From contig NZ_JAUSYV010000001.1 of the NCBI RefSeq assembly GCF_030817055.1, positions 3,806,001 to 3,870,000 on the forward strand: 64,000 nt of DNA. Reading direction: 5' to 3'. The notes under the pieces were generated by a model. The model was not told the DNA's origin, made no database searches, and worked only from the letters and a program-made list of their open reading frames with translations. Source of the stretch: Bacillus sp. V2I10. GTDB lineage: Bacteria > Bacillota > Bacilli > Bacillales > Bacillaceae. Below are positions 51,838-60,857 of the stretch, piece by piece; the first letter of the stretch is position 1; each line of letters starts with the position of its first letter. The translations under genes and the position numbers were made by a program.

Positions 51838-53352
51838 TTGTGTCCCTGTCTGATTACATATAAAGAATTCTTAAAAAAACTGCTGATCAATTATTTCATT
51901 GGATCTTTCATTGCTGTCTTTGGAATCGGCTCTTTGTCCATGTTTTCCACTTTAGTCATTTCTTCTTTTGAAATAGGGATTCTGCTGTTTATACTAAGTA
52001 TATCCATTGTTTGCATGGTGCTTTGTGAATGGTTTGTATTCAGAAAGCATATAAATCCCATCAGGCAGGTATTTAAAAATGGCGATCTCTCAATTGAAGC
52101 CATTGAGAATGCTTTCTGGCAAGCACATCGGTTTCCATCGCTGACCGTGTGCCGGATTTTCGGACCTCATCTCTTCGGTCTATCCATCCCTGCTGTCCTG
52201 CTGGCAGCAGTGTTTATCCAGATGGAGTTGCTTAGCTTGCCGCTATACTATACTCTCCTCGCAGCAGTTGGCGCGGTCCTGATTGCCGGAATGCACGGCA
52301 TTATTGAGTTTTTCTTATCTTCAAAAGCGGTCAGGCCATTGTTGATCATTCTTCGAAACAAAGCGCTGATGCTTCACGGCGCAGATTTAACATCAGAAGC
52401 AAAAATTCATATATCCATTCAGCAGAAGGTGCTGTACAGCGCGATTTATATTGGGGTCTTTCCTCTCCTCTTATTTACGCTTGCGACACAAATTCGTTTT
52501 CAGGAAAATGCGGTACCTCTTTTATCCGAATATTGGAGCTGGGCGATTATCATCTTAATCGTATCTGTCTTGTTCGCGGTATTCGGTGCTTTTTTATTGT
52601 TCAAAAATATATCTGAACCGATCGAGAAGCTCCAGTTCGGCATGTCAGAGGTTGAACAAGGACACCTTTCCTATAGAAATGAAGTGTATTCTGATGAATT
52701 TTCTAAATTGATAGCGGGCTTTAATAAAATGATCCGCGGGCTTAGAGAAAGAGATCAAATTAACAGTCAGCTATTGGAGAGCCTGTATACAACTCTCTCA
52801 TTAGCACTTGATGCAAGAGATCCATATACAGCCGGCCATTCAGTCCGCGTTGCAGAGTATTCTGTCTTAATCGGCAGAGAAGCAGGCTTATGCGAAGAAA
52901 GCCTGGACACCCTCCGCAAATCCGCCCTTCTTCACGATTTAGGCAAAATCGGCATCAGGGACAGCATCTTGCTGAAAGATGGACGATTAACTCATGAGGA
53001 ATTCGAAGAAATTAAGAAGCACCCTGTCATAGGTGCAGGCATCTTATCAAATGTTCAGCCTGGGGAAATGATGGAACCGCTTATCCCTGGTGTTAAGTAT
53101 CATCATGAACGATATGACGGCATGGGTTATCCTGAAGGGCTCAGGGGCGATGATATTCCTTTTTACGGAAGAATTATGGCCGTTGCAGATGCGTATGATG
53201 CCATGACATCTGACCGGCCGTACAGACGCGGTATGCCGGCTGAAAAAGCGCTGTCCATTATCAAAGAAGGAAAAGGAACACAGTGGGATCCGGTGTTTGC
53301 AGAGCTTTTTCTGAATGTAATGGACTGCCAAAGAGAATCAAAATCAGTTTAA
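51838..53352 (+). CDS. Membrane HD-GYP domain protein with HAMP
   Basis: 504 residues: six or so membrane segments (about 15-255), HAMP domain (260-320; LFKNISEPIEKLQFGMSEVE), HD-GYP domain (about 325-500). The HD is in LLHDLGKIGIRDS and the GYP motif is HHERYDGMGYPEGLRGDDIP. HSVRVAEYS and ADAYDAMTSDRPYR are also conserved. All metal ligands of active c-di-GMP phosphodiesterases appear present. Start is TTG 51838 after AAAGG, uncertain. It lies between ykuC and ykyB, where B. subtilis has no such gene. Confidence 0.85.
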   Translation: MCPCLITYKEFLKKLLINYFIGSFIAVFGIGSLSMFSTLVISSFEIGILLFILSISIVCMVLCEWFVFRKHINPIRQVFKNGDLSIEAIENAFWQAHRFPSLTVCRIFGPHLFGLSIPAVLLAAVFIQMELLSLPLYYTLLAAVGAVLIAGMHGIIEFFLSSKAVRPLLIILRNKALMLHGADLTSEAKIHISIQQKVLYSAIYIGVFPLLLFTLATQIRFQENAVPLLSEYWSWAIIILIVSVLFAVFGAFLLFKNISEPIEKLQFGMSEVEQGHLSYRNEVYSDEFSKLIAGFNKMIRGLRERDQINSQLLESLYTTLSLALDARDPYTAGHSVRVAEYSVLIGREAGLCEESLDTLRKSALLHDLGKIGIRDSILLKDGRLTHEEFEEIKKHPVIGAGILSNVQPGEMMEPLIPGVKYHHERYDGMGYPEGLRGDDIPFYGRIMAVADAYDAMTSDRPYRRGMPAEKALSIIKEGKGTQWDPVFAELFLNVMDCQRESKSV

Positions 53353-53520
53353 ACGGCGTGAGGGAGGCAGCCGCTTTTACTAGATTCTCTTGCCCCGTAA
53401 TAAATTGAGCACTCCTTCGTATTCAAAAGGGAATGGCCGCTTTTTTTGAATAGGTTGCATTTTACACATGAAAACGTATAATTTAGATTAAGCATACATA
53501 ACCTGCAAAGGAGAGAAAGA

Positions 53521-53991
53521 ATGGACGATCATAATCGAAACCAGCCATTAAAGCCGACAACTGAAAATATTGCAAAAGCGATTTATATTGTTAACCGCCA
53601 TGCAAAAACAGCTCCGGATCCTAAGTTTTTATATACTCTTAAAAAGCGTGCACTTCATAAACTGCTTACTGAGGGAAGGGCAAAAAAGGAAGGTCTTCAC
53701 TTTTCCAATAATCCCAAAAACAGCAAACAGCAATCAGATGTACTTGTCTCTGCAGGAGAATATTATTTCCATATGCCTCCCACAAAAGATGACTTCGAAA
53801 ACCTCCCACATCTTGGTTCACTGAATCAAACGTACCGGAACCCAAAAATACATTTACCTTTAGCAAAGGCTAAAGCGCTGCTGCAGCAATATGTCGGCAT
53901 AAAGGAAACATCGCCAACTGGATCAGCTCCTAAAAAACCTTCTCCTACATATAAAAAACCTGTTTTTAAACGTTTAGGCGAAAGCTACTGA
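53521..53991 (+). CDS. ykyB: YkyB family protein
   Basis: 156 residues, basic: NIAKAIYIVNRHAKTAPDPK, LYTLKKRALHKLLTEGRAKK, LPHLGSLNQTYRNPK and a proline/lysine-rich C-terminus. This is the YkyB family, found next to ykuC in B. subtilis; function unknown. RBS AAAGGAGAG. Conserved N-terminal half suggests RNA or DNA contact, which is a guess from charge only. Confidence 0.85.
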   Translation: MDDHNRNQPLKPTTENIAKAIYIVNRHAKTAPDPKFLYTLKKRALHKLLTEGRAKKEGLHFSNNPKNSKQQSDVLVSAGEYYFHMPPTKDDFENLPHLGSLNQTYRNPKIHLPLAKAKALLQQYVGIKETSPTGSAPKKPSPTYKKPVFKRLGESY

Positions 53992-54002
53992 CCCTATAAC
54001 GA

Positions 54003-54038
54003 AAAGAGCCTGATCCATTTACGGATCAGGCTCCTTTT
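54003..54038. terminator. Bidirectional terminator
   Basis: AGAGCCTGATCC and GGATCAGGCTCC with a 6-base loop and T/A tracts on both sides. Confidence 0.9.
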
Positions 54039-54061
54039 CTCTGTTAGTGCATTCATATCAT

Positions 54062-54610
54062 TTATTCGCTGAAAAACTCCTTAACAAGGCGTTTGTAAAC
54101 AAAGAAAAAACTCGGGATCTCTTTTGGTTCAAGGTTCTTAAAAAGATTTTCAGAAATGGAACGGTGATACCATGCCTGCTTGTCTTTTCCGCGGTTAAAC
54201 ATTCTCCAGATATCATCGCCATGCTTTCTGTGTTCCTTCAGAAGGCTCAGAAGATTGTCCAGCTTATCTGCAGCTAAAATCGCTTTTTCCTCGATGCCCG
54301 CATGACTGGCTGACAGAATGGTATGCTGCTTCCGTTCTTCCCATGTCAGTGATTTATCCTCGGTATTAAAAGCAACAAGAGAGGCTACATCCCCGCCAAA
54401 TATATCTTTGATTTGCCCTATTGATGTGGCCGTATCTTCCACGGTGTCGTGCAAAAATCCAGCTGCAACAACCTCTTCCCTAAATCCCGCTTTAAAGAGA
54501 ATAAGCGCTGTGTTTTCCACGTGTGTGTAGTATGGTCCCCCGTCTAGCCTGCGGACCTGCCCTTCATGTGCTCCCTCTGCGAAACGTTTTGCTTTATCCG
54601 TTAAATTCAT
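54062..54610 (-). CDS. HD-domain hydrolase (RelA/SpoT-like HD fold)
   Basis: 182 residues: HEGQVRRLDGGPYYTHVENT with the first His, GFLHDTVEDTATS with the HD pair, and ILAADKLDNL with the last Asp. This is the metal-binding set of SpoT/Mesh1-like HD hydrolases, which remove pyrophosphate from ppGpp. There is no synthetase, TGS or ACT domain. Small ppGpp or nucleotide hydrolase is possible; not proven. RBS AGGTGAAT. Just downstream of cheV. Confidence 0.8.
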   Translation of the reverse strand: MNLTDKAKRFAEGAHEGQVRRLDGGPYYTHVENTALILFKAGFREEVVAAGFLHDTVEDTATSIGQIKDIFGGDVASLVAFNTEDKSLTWEERKQHTILSASHAGIEEKAILAADKLDNLLSLLKEHRKHGDDIWRMFNRGKDKQAWYHRSISENLFKNLEPKEIPSFFFVYKRLVKEFFSE

Positions 54611-54631
54611 TGTAATTCACCTGCGCAATTT

Positions 54632-55534
54632 TTAAAGAATATATTGATCAATCAAAGTAACCAGTTCAGCAATCTCAGGTTTACTGACTTGAGCATCGGC
54701 TCCAACTTTTTGGCCCTTATGCTTTAAGTCATTTGTGATTAAAGAGGAAAAGATGATGACCGGCAGTTCAGCGAGTTTATTGTTTTCTTTTATTCGTTTT
54801 GTTAAATGATGCCCGTCCATTTGCGGCATTTCAATATCCGTAATCACAAGCTGAACTTCTTCTTTTATTTTCCTGCCCTCTTCAGACAGTGAATAGAGGT
54901 ACTCATATGCATCTTTCCCATTTTCAAAAAACTCAAGATTCATAAAGCCTGCCTCTTGCAAGGTATCATGAAGGAGACCCCTCAGTAAAGGAGAATCCTC
55001 CGCGATCACAATTCTTTTTGCAGAGCGTTCACGTTTGCCCAGTTTTTTCACTTGATCAATATGGATGCCTGATTCCGGATTTAATTCAACCATGATTTTT
55101 TCAAAGTCAGGCAGAAGAATCATCTCTCCCATCCATTTCACTACACCGGTTATTTGACTTTCAAGACCTTGATAAAGCATGGAGGGCTTTTCGATTAAAC
55201 TCCATGAAATCCGGTGAATCTGTGTCACACTGTGAACATGAAAAATGATTTTTTGGTGATTGAACTCAGTTACAATCAGCTTATCTGATTGTGGATTTTG
55301 AGTTTGAGCCAGACCAAGCGCTTTTGCCGCATCTACGACCGGCAGTACTTCTCCCCTAAGCTCAGTTATCCCTTCCACGTTTGGATGAGCGTGGGGCACT
55401 TTTGTCATGCTTTGAAGCTGAATAATTTCTTTTACTTTTATCACATTAATGCCAAATTTCAGCCCTGCAACTGTAAATTCGACGATCTCTAGTTCATTTG
55501 TGCCGCTTTCTAATAAGATGTCCGTTTGCTGCAT
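54632..55534 (-). CDS. cheV: CheV chemotaxis coupling protein
   Basis: 300 residues: CheW-like domain (1-150; LKFGINVIKVKEIIQLQSMT, GITELRGEVLPVVDAAKALG) and receiver domain (174-300) with Asp233 as phosphorylation site (VITDIEMPQMDGH). It couples receptors to CheA and takes part in adaptation. A sigma-D-like promoter is visible upstream. The HD hydrolase gene follows after 21 bases. Confidence 0.93.
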   Translation of the reverse strand: MQQTDILLESGTNELEIVEFTVAGLKFGINVIKVKEIIQLQSMTKVPHAHPNVEGITELRGEVLPVVDAAKALGLAQTQNPQSDKLIVTEFNHQKIIFHVHSVTQIHRISWSLIEKPSMLYQGLESQITGVVKWMGEMILLPDFEKIMVELNPESGIHIDQVKKLGKRERSAKRIVIAEDSPLLRGLLHDTLQEAGFMNLEFFENGKDAYEYLYSLSEEGRKIKEEVQLVITDIEMPQMDGHHLTKRIKENNKLAELPVIIFSSLITNDLKHKGQKVGADAQVSKPEIAELVTLIDQYIL

Positions 55535-55576
55535 TGTATTCTCCCTCTCTCCGTAAAAATATCCGTTATAGGTTTA

Positions 55577-55603
55577 TTATCGGACTGACTTCTTTTTTAT
55601 AAA
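55577..55603 (-). promoter_or_regulatory. Sigma-D-like promoter of cheV
   Basis: On the minus strand TTTA and TCCGATAA are 15 bases apart, near the sigma-D consensus TAAA-N15-GCCGATAT. The -10 element is good, the -35 is weak. cheV of B. subtilis is in the sigma-D regulon. Confidence 0.4.
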
Positions 55604-55614
55604 GAAAAACAGGG

Positions 55615-55642
55615 AAAAGCTTGAGACGCACTCAAGCTTTTT
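55615..55642 (-). terminator. Terminator of the UMF1-type MFS gene
   Basis: AAAAGCTTGAG and CTCAAGCTTTTT with a 5-base loop. It lies about 100 bases past the stop. Confidence 0.75.
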
Positions 55643-55743
55643 GGCAGAATCAACACCCAAGCGGGTTCCAGCCATTGGATATCACACCTTTTTGAGTGTC
55701 TCTCCCATCCATATATAGACAGCGGTGATTATAATGGAATCAG

Positions 55744-57063
55744 CTACTTATTCTCATGCGGAACAAATGAATGAACCACAAGCCCGATTAAAGCTAGGAT
55801 CATAAGAGATCCAATGGCAATTCGACTTGCAAGATCACCGTAATCAGCAAGCACTAGCGTAATCGTCCCGTACAGAAGAGGTCCTGCAATAGATGACACT
55901 TTGCCGGAAAAAGCAAACAGCCCAAAAAATTGGCCTCTCTTCTCCTTTGGAGTCAGTTCAACTATAAAGGTCCTCGATGTGACCCACATTGCACCAAGGG
56001 CGACCCCAAATAAACTTCCAGCTATCCAGAACATGAGCGGATTGAAAGCAAACGCTGCAAATGCCAGAGCGATCAGGAGAACAAGGGCGACCACCGTAAT
56101 GCTTCTTTTCGTGCCAACGGACTTCGTAATATATCCAAAGATAAATGAACCTGCAATGCTTGCGACTGTCGAGACAAGATAGAGAAGAATAAACTCGCCT
56201 GATGAAAAACCGACAATTGCTTTTGAATAAATTGCCATCATCGTAATGGCTGTAGCGATCGCATCGTTTAAAAAGAAATACGCAATCATGAACAAAAAAG
56301 CCGCACGGTGTGTCCGGATATCTTTAAATGTTTGATAAATTTCTTTATAGCCGCTTATGAACGAGGACTTTTTCTGATCCTGCAAAACCGGCTCTTCTTT
56401 TACTAATAGAAATAATGGAAGGGAAAAAATGAGAAACATCATGGCTGTCGGTATGAACGCATGATGATAGCCTGAGTCTCCTATAAATGGATACACAGTA
56501 AGTCCAACGAGTGTCCCAACATACCCCACAGCAACTCCAAAACCTGAAATTAAAGGAATTTCTTTCTGTGTACCTAAATCCGAGATCATTGAGTCGTAGA
56601 AAATCAAACTTGAATGGTAAAAAAATTTCGCAATGATAAACAGCAAAATAACAAACACTAATGCCAGGGGGAGTCCAAATATGGTCTGGGGAAAACGTGT
56701 CATTGCGAAGATCCCCATTAAAATAGTGCAGGCAACAGCAATAAGAGTAAATGGAAAAATGTATCGTTTTTTTCTGCCAGATCTGTCAATCATCACGCCG
56801 AACAGCGGTGAAAAAAGAACAAGGAAAAAGCTTGCAGCCGCATTTGCATACGAAATAAATGTGCTTGCAATTTGATCCAAGCGTTCATTTTCACCTATCA
56901 CTTCCTGCAGATAAAAAGGAAAAAAGATGGTCGTTATGTTTGAAGAAAAGATTGTGTTTGCAAAATCATACAGCGCCCATGACAAGATGGGCAGGGAAAA
57001 ATAAAGATGCCACGCTCTCTGGTGTTTTTTTAACGCATCAGGCTGCTGTTCTAATTGCGCCAT
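55744..57063 (-). CDS. UMF1/Atg22-like MFS transporter
   Basis: 439 residues, 12 predicted membrane helices. The family signature SWALYDFANTIFSSNI is at the N-terminus, followed by GVMIDRSGRKKRYIF and later AMWVTSRTFIVELTPKEKRG with FFGLFAFSGKVSSI. This group resembles vacuolar amino-acid exporters. Substrate unknown. RBS GGGGGAA. Divergent from the purine permease. Confidence 0.88.
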   Translation of the reverse strand: MAQLEQQPDALKKHQRAWHLYFSLPILSWALYDFANTIFSSNITTIFFPFYLQEVIGENERLDQIASTFISYANAAASFFLVLFSPLFGVMIDRSGRKKRYIFPFTLIAVACTILMGIFAMTRFPQTIFGLPLALVFVILLFIIAKFFYHSSLIFYDSMISDLGTQKEIPLISGFGVAVGYVGTLVGLTVYPFIGDSGYHHAFIPTAMMFLIFSLPLFLLVKEEPVLQDQKKSSFISGYKEIYQTFKDIRTHRAAFLFMIAYFFLNDAIATAITMMAIYSKAIVGFSSGEFILLYLVSTVASIAGSFIFGYITKSVGTKRSITVVALVLLIALAFAAFAFNPLMFWIAGSLFGVALGAMWVTSRTFIVELTPKEKRGQFFGLFAFSGKVSSIAGPLLYGTITLVLADYGDLASRIAIGSLMILALIGLVVHSFVPHENK

Positions 57064-57196
57064 ACGAGTTCCCCCATACCTTGGTTTAGTTAGTACTCAT
57101 AGTAAATTCTTTACCTGAACAGAAACTCCCTGCTTTTTTACAAATATTTAAAATGAAAGCAGTTGCCGGCTTTCAAAAAATAACAAATAAAGATAA

Positions 57197-57252
57197 TGCA
57201 CAAAGTCCCCCGGCTTGATATAATGCTATATGTGAATCGGCTTCTGCCGATT
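57197..57252 (+). promoter_or_regulatory. Promoter and 5' hairpin of the purine permease
   Basis: TGCACA (57198-57203) and TATAAT (57219-57224) at 15-16 bases apart. A perfect 7-bp hairpin AATCGGC-TTCT-GCCGATT (57235-57252) starts at about the expected transcript 5' end. It does not match the purine riboswitch consensus; it may stabilise the mRNA. Confidence 0.5.
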
Positions 57253-57297
57253 GTACGGGTTGGGTCGAGGGTTACTTTACAAGGAAGGTTTTAAAAA

Positions 57298-58584
57298 TTG
57301 CATAAGTACTTTCAGCTTAAGCAACATGACACGACTGTCAAAAAAGAGCTGCTTGCAGGAATTGTTTCCTTCTTTACAATCGTGTACATTGTTGTCGTAA
57401 ATGGAGCGATTCTCGCTGATGCCGGTATACCGATTGAAGCAGGTATCATTGCAACCATCTTAACTTCATTTGCAGGATGCATTATGATGGGTTTTATTGG
57501 AAATACTCCCATCATTCTTGTTCCCGGAATGGGTGTTAATGCACTGTTTACGTACACAATCTGCGGATCGATGGGACTTTCATGGCAGGAAGGACTTGCA
57601 GTTGTCTTTGTATCCGGCATTCTTTTCGCCATCGTTGCGTTTACAAAGCTCTCAGGCATTATCAGCGCTTCTATTCCAAATTCGCTGAAGGAAGCCATAA
57701 CTGTTGGAATCGGTATTTTCCTTACATTTATTGGTCTCCAAAAAGGCGGCATTGTAACAGGCAGCGACACGACATTTGTGAAATTGGGCGATTTTACTGA
57801 TCCCCATGTGATTGTCACACTGATTACTTTGCTTATTACGATTACTTTATTTGCACGAAACATTCCAGGCAATTTCTTAATCAGCATTCTGCTTGGTACA
57901 GCCATCGCTGCAGGATTTGGGTTAATTAATAACAGCACACAAGGTGCAGCATCTCAATTTTCAATCGGCGCATATTTTGAAGTATTTAGCGCGATGTCTT
58001 TTGAAAAAATAACGGATCTTGCCTTTTGGACAGCGACTTTCTCACTGACGATGGTCATCGTTTTTGAAAACATCGGACTTGTTCACGGACATGTTAACAT
58101 GATTAACAGACCTGACAGATACAAAGGCTCACTTCGGGCAAATGCGATATCTGCCATTACCGCAGGGCTATTCGGCACAAGTCCTACTGTCAGCACAGTG
58201 GAAACAGCGGCTGGAATTTCAGCAGGCGGCAGAACGGGCTTAACAGCGATAACAACCGGTTTGCTGTTTTTAAGTTCATTGTTCTTTTTGCCTTATATCA
58301 AAATGATTCCAGACAGTGCCATTGCACCTATTTTAATTCTAATCGGCGGATTGATGATTCAGAATATCCAAAACATCGATTTAAAAGATTTTACGGAAAG
58401 CTTTCCAGCATTCCTGATTATCGCTCTCATTCCACTCACTTACAGCATTGTAGATGGAATGGCTTTTGGATTTATTGCTTACCCAATTTTAAAAATGGTC
58501 ATGAAGCGTACAAGAGAAGTAGCGCTGCCTTTATACGTTATCGCGTTACTGTTCCTTGCAAATTTCATTACACATACAATATAG
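57298..58584 (+). CDS. NCS2-type hypoxanthine/guanine/adenine permease (PbuG/PbuO family)
   Basis: 428 residues, about 13 membrane segments. AzgA-like features: FFTIVYIVVVNGAILADAGI, TPIILVPGMGVNALFTYT, VGIGIFLTFIGLQ, LFGTSPTVSTVETAAGISAG, and the acidic VFENIGL in the middle. Purine uptake by proton symport. TTG start with AAGGAAGG upstream. I cannot tell PbuG from PbuO. Confidence 0.88.
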   Translation: MHKYFQLKQHDTTVKKELLAGIVSFFTIVYIVVVNGAILADAGIPIEAGIIATILTSFAGCIMMGFIGNTPIILVPGMGVNALFTYTICGSMGLSWQEGLAVVFVSGILFAIVAFTKLSGIISASIPNSLKEAITVGIGIFLTFIGLQKGGIVTGSDTTFVKLGDFTDPHVIVTLITLLITITLFARNIPGNFLISILLGTAIAAGFGLINNSTQGAASQFSIGAYFEVFSAMSFEKITDLAFWTATFSLTMVIVFENIGLVHGHVNMINRPDRYKGSLRANAISAITAGLFGTSPTVSTVETAAGISAGGRTGLTAITTGLLFLSSLFFLPYIKMIPDSAIAPILILIGGLMIQNIQNIDLKDFTESFPAFLIIALIPLTYSIVDGMAFGFIAYPILKMVMKRTREVALPLYVIALLFLANFITHTI

Positions 58585-58701
58585 AAAAGCGGAATCGTCC
58601 GTTTAGCTCCGACAGACAGATAAGAATTCCCCCGAAAAGTCCGGGTTTGACTTTTTGGGGGAATTTGTTCTGGCCGAGGAGTTGGACGATGAAGCTGGAC
58701 A
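58583..58701 (+). repeat. Structured interspersed repeat, copy 5 (GAATTC-core type)
   Basis: GAAAAGCGGAATCGTCCG opening arm; core GAATTCCCCC...GGGGGAATT around AAAAGTC...GACTTTT; closing arm GTTGGACGATGAAGCTGG. Outer stem CGTCC/GGACG replaces the CGCCC/GGGCG of other copies. A partial copy follows at 58703-58725. It begins at the permease stop codon. Confidence 0.85.
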
Positions 58702-58724
58702 ATAGAAAAGCGGAATCGTCCGCA

Positions 58725-58755
58725 GAAAAAACCGCTCATCGATTTGAGCGGTTTT
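58725..58755. terminator. Terminator of the DinB-peptide unit
   Basis: AAAAAACCGCTCA and TGAGCGGTTTTC; stem of about 10 bp. Confidence 0.85.
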
Positions 58756-58769
58756 CTTCTGCTTATTGC

Positions 58770-58859
58770 TTATTTTTTTATTTTCATCAAAACCAATACA
58801 GCACTGAACAAAAAAATGGCACCGGCAGCTGCTAGCGCCTGAACCAGAAAGTTTGTCAT
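58770..58859 (-). CDS. 29-residue single-helix membrane peptide coupled to dinB
   Basis: The ATG overlaps the DinB-family stop as ATGA. It reads MTNFLVQALAAAGAIFLFSA then VLVLMKIKK and TAA, a typical one-helix peptide with a basic cytosolic end. A terminator lies just after it. There is no independent RBS (GCGGGA is weak), so translation would depend on coupling. Function unknown. Confidence 0.6.
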   Translation of the reverse strand: MTNFLVQALAAAGAIFLFSAVLVLMKIKK

Positions 58860-59341
58860 CGAATCCCGCAGCTTTCGTTTTTTGCAAGAAAAGCGACAAT
58901 CTGAGCTTTATGGTGGAGATCATGTCCTATAAAATCATCCATATAGCTTGCAATCGTAAATGGATGATTCCCAATTTTAAAGTGAAACTGATGTACTTCC
59001 CCTTCAAATTTAAGAAAGCCCTCAACTGCAGCAGAGCGAACCTCAATAAATTCATCAATCATCTCATTCTTTGTCACACCGCTTTTTGCATATTCCGCTG
59101 CCCGATCATTCACACTTTGAAAATCAGGAAAAGGATCCAGTACGTCATTTCTCATAAGCTTTCCAAGTCTCTGATCTAACGTAAACCTGTCCCAGGCAAT
59201 GAAATGAGAGATGATTTCTGCAGAAGACCATTTCCCTTCATCAATAGGCTGAAGCCATTCTTCATGACTCAGCTGTTTTAATGACAGCACCCAGGAATCA
59301 AAGTTTTTATAATGATGTTTCATTTCTTCAATTGTTCTCAT
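58856..59341 (-). CDS. DinB-superfamily protein
   Basis: 161 residues: helical bundle with candidate metal ligands His46 (EIISHFIAW) and the HDLHH cluster near residue 140. DinB/YfiT-type proteins are often thiol transferases using bacillithiol, or of unknown role. The stop overlaps the start of a 29-residue peptide. RBS GGAGGGAT. Sits downstream of a sensor kinase with about 50 bases between. Confidence 0.82.
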   Translation of the reverse strand: MRTIEEMKHHYKNFDSWVLSLKQLSHEEWLQPIDEGKWSSAEIISHFIAWDRFTLDQRLGKLMRNDVLDPFPDFQSVNDRAAEYAKSGVTKNEMIDEFIEVRSAAVEGFLKFEGEVHQFHFKIGNHPFTIASYMDDFIGHDLHHKAQIVAFLAKNESCGIR

Positions 59342-59391
59342 AAATATCCCTCCTGCTGCTCACTTCTCCGCGAACGTACGTATCTCCTTCC

Positions 59392-60639
59392 TTACTGAAA
59401 CAAATGAAGGCTGATTGTCACAGTTGTTCCTTTTCCAAACTCACTTTCATATTCAACCGTGCCCTTCATTTCACGGATGAGCCGATTCGTAATCATTGAA
59501 CCCAGACCTGTGCCCTTTGATTTTGTCGTATAAAATGGAAGGCCTAAATGCTGCAGCTCTTCTTCTGTCATGCCTTTTCCTGTATCTTTAACGACAATGA
59601 TCACTGTACCGTTCATATAATTTGTTTTTTTAGTAATTTGAATCTCGCCGCCATGATCCATGGCTTCAATTCCATTTTTAATCACATTCATTAAAGATTG
59701 CTTCAAAAGTGCAATATCGCCGTATACAGAGCTTTTTTCTTCGCTTTGATAAGATAAAGTTACATTTGAATAAGATCCAAGCGGTTTTAAAAGCTGAATA
59801 ATGTCTTCTAAAACACGATCGATTTCTATTTTTGTCAATTCATGATGATGCGGTTTTGCAAGCTGTAAATAGTCAGTTATGATTTTATTGGTCCGGTCTA
59901 ATTCATCCAGAATTAAGGGAGAAAATTTCTTTAAATTATCATCTTTTGTATCCTGCTGGATATATTGAATGAATCCTCTGACCGTTGTGATTGGATTTCT
60001 GATTTCATGAGCAATGGCAGCTGCCATCTGGCCAATTGTCGTCAGTTTATCCACATAAACCATTTCATCGAATTGCTTATTGGTTTTAATCAAACTTTCA
60101 ATGATAAAAATCATAGACAAGTAGGAAAGATAAAACGCCAAAAAGTAGACTAAATAAAATTGAAATTCCAGAAAGTTAATATACGTATAGATGATTGAAA
60201 TATAGAAAAGAAAATAGACAACAACTATAATCGTCCCGCTTATGTATTTCAATTCTGACTGAAAAAAATACTTTCTGAACAAGAGCCCCATTAAATATGC
60301 TGTAAGAGTGATAACGATGCCGATCAGGTAGAAATCTCCCCCGATCAAATATCTTGCAAGACATGTTACAATAAGGACAATTCCACCTGAAATCCAGCCT
60401 GAATAAAGGGTTGTAATCAGGACAAAGACCATTCTTAAATCAAAAAAAGTCTCTCCAAGCGTTTCTATGGGATAGGCCATACAGAGCAAGGCCCCAAAAG
60501 CACTGATCAATCCGTATATGACCCTTTGTATTACAGATGCCTTCAGTTTTGTATTAAAAGGGAAAAAAAGGTTTGCATTAAAGGTCAGTGAAAATAATAT
60601 CGTAATATTAACAAGCAGAGGTTTGATAATAGATAACAC
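59392..60639 (-). CDS. Sensor histidine kinase with 5TM LytS-like domain (KinB-like)
   Basis: 415 residues: six membrane helices in 1-195 (5TMR-LYT type), then HisKA with H211 in AAAIAHEIRNPITTVRGFIQ, and HATPase domain with N box LMNVIKNGIEAMDHGG, G1 DTGKGMTEEEL and G2 TKSKGTGLGSMI. No cytosolic PAS. The H-box strongly resembles the sporulation kinases KinB/KinD/KinE of B. subtilis. No response regulator is adjacent, consistent with phosphorelay kinases that feed Spo0F. No KapB-like gene follows. Confidence 0.85.
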   Translation of the reverse strand: MLSIIKPLLVNITILFSLTFNANLFFPFNTKLKASVIQRVIYGLISAFGALLCMAYPIETLGETFFDLRMVFVLITTLYSGWISGGIVLIVTCLARYLIGGDFYLIGIVITLTAYLMGLLFRKYFFQSELKYISGTIIVVVYFLFYISIIYTYINFLEFQFYLVYFLAFYLSYLSMIFIIESLIKTNKQFDEMVYVDKLTTIGQMAAAIAHEIRNPITTVRGFIQYIQQDTKDDNLKKFSPLILDELDRTNKIITDYLQLAKPHHHELTKIEIDRVLEDIIQLLKPLGSYSNVTLSYQSEEKSSVYGDIALLKQSLMNVIKNGIEAMDHGGEIQITKKTNYMNGTVIIVVKDTGKGMTEEELQHLGLPFYTTKSKGTGLGSMITNRLIREMKGTVEYESEFGKGTTVTISLHLFQ

Positions 60640-60857
60640 TTAGTTTCCCCCATAAAGGAAATATTTTTTTCAAACACTTTATTCTACAGGATATTATAAA
60701 AAATTGAAAGAATTATAATAAACATTCATAATCTTTCCTTTCCCTGTCATTTTAAACATGAACCACAGAGTAAAATAGTGCTGAATGATCAAACTAGACT
60801 ATATAATATAAGTAAGCTGAAAAAGATGCATCAGCTTCGCTAAAGCGAGGGTACACG

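Noticed and set aside
57181..57297. Purine (G-box) riboswitch upstream of the permease
   Set aside because: The conserved junction bases (TATA...GTTTCTAC) are absent; only a short hairpin is found.
57312..57938. 208-residue minus-strand frame opposite the purine permease
   Set aside because: Antisense shadow of a hydrophobic gene; no RBS and no domain pattern.
58603..58923. 106-residue minus-strand frame across the repeat and DinB end
   Set aside because: It crosses the structured repeat and a terminator and is out of frame with both the 29-residue peptide and the DinB gene.
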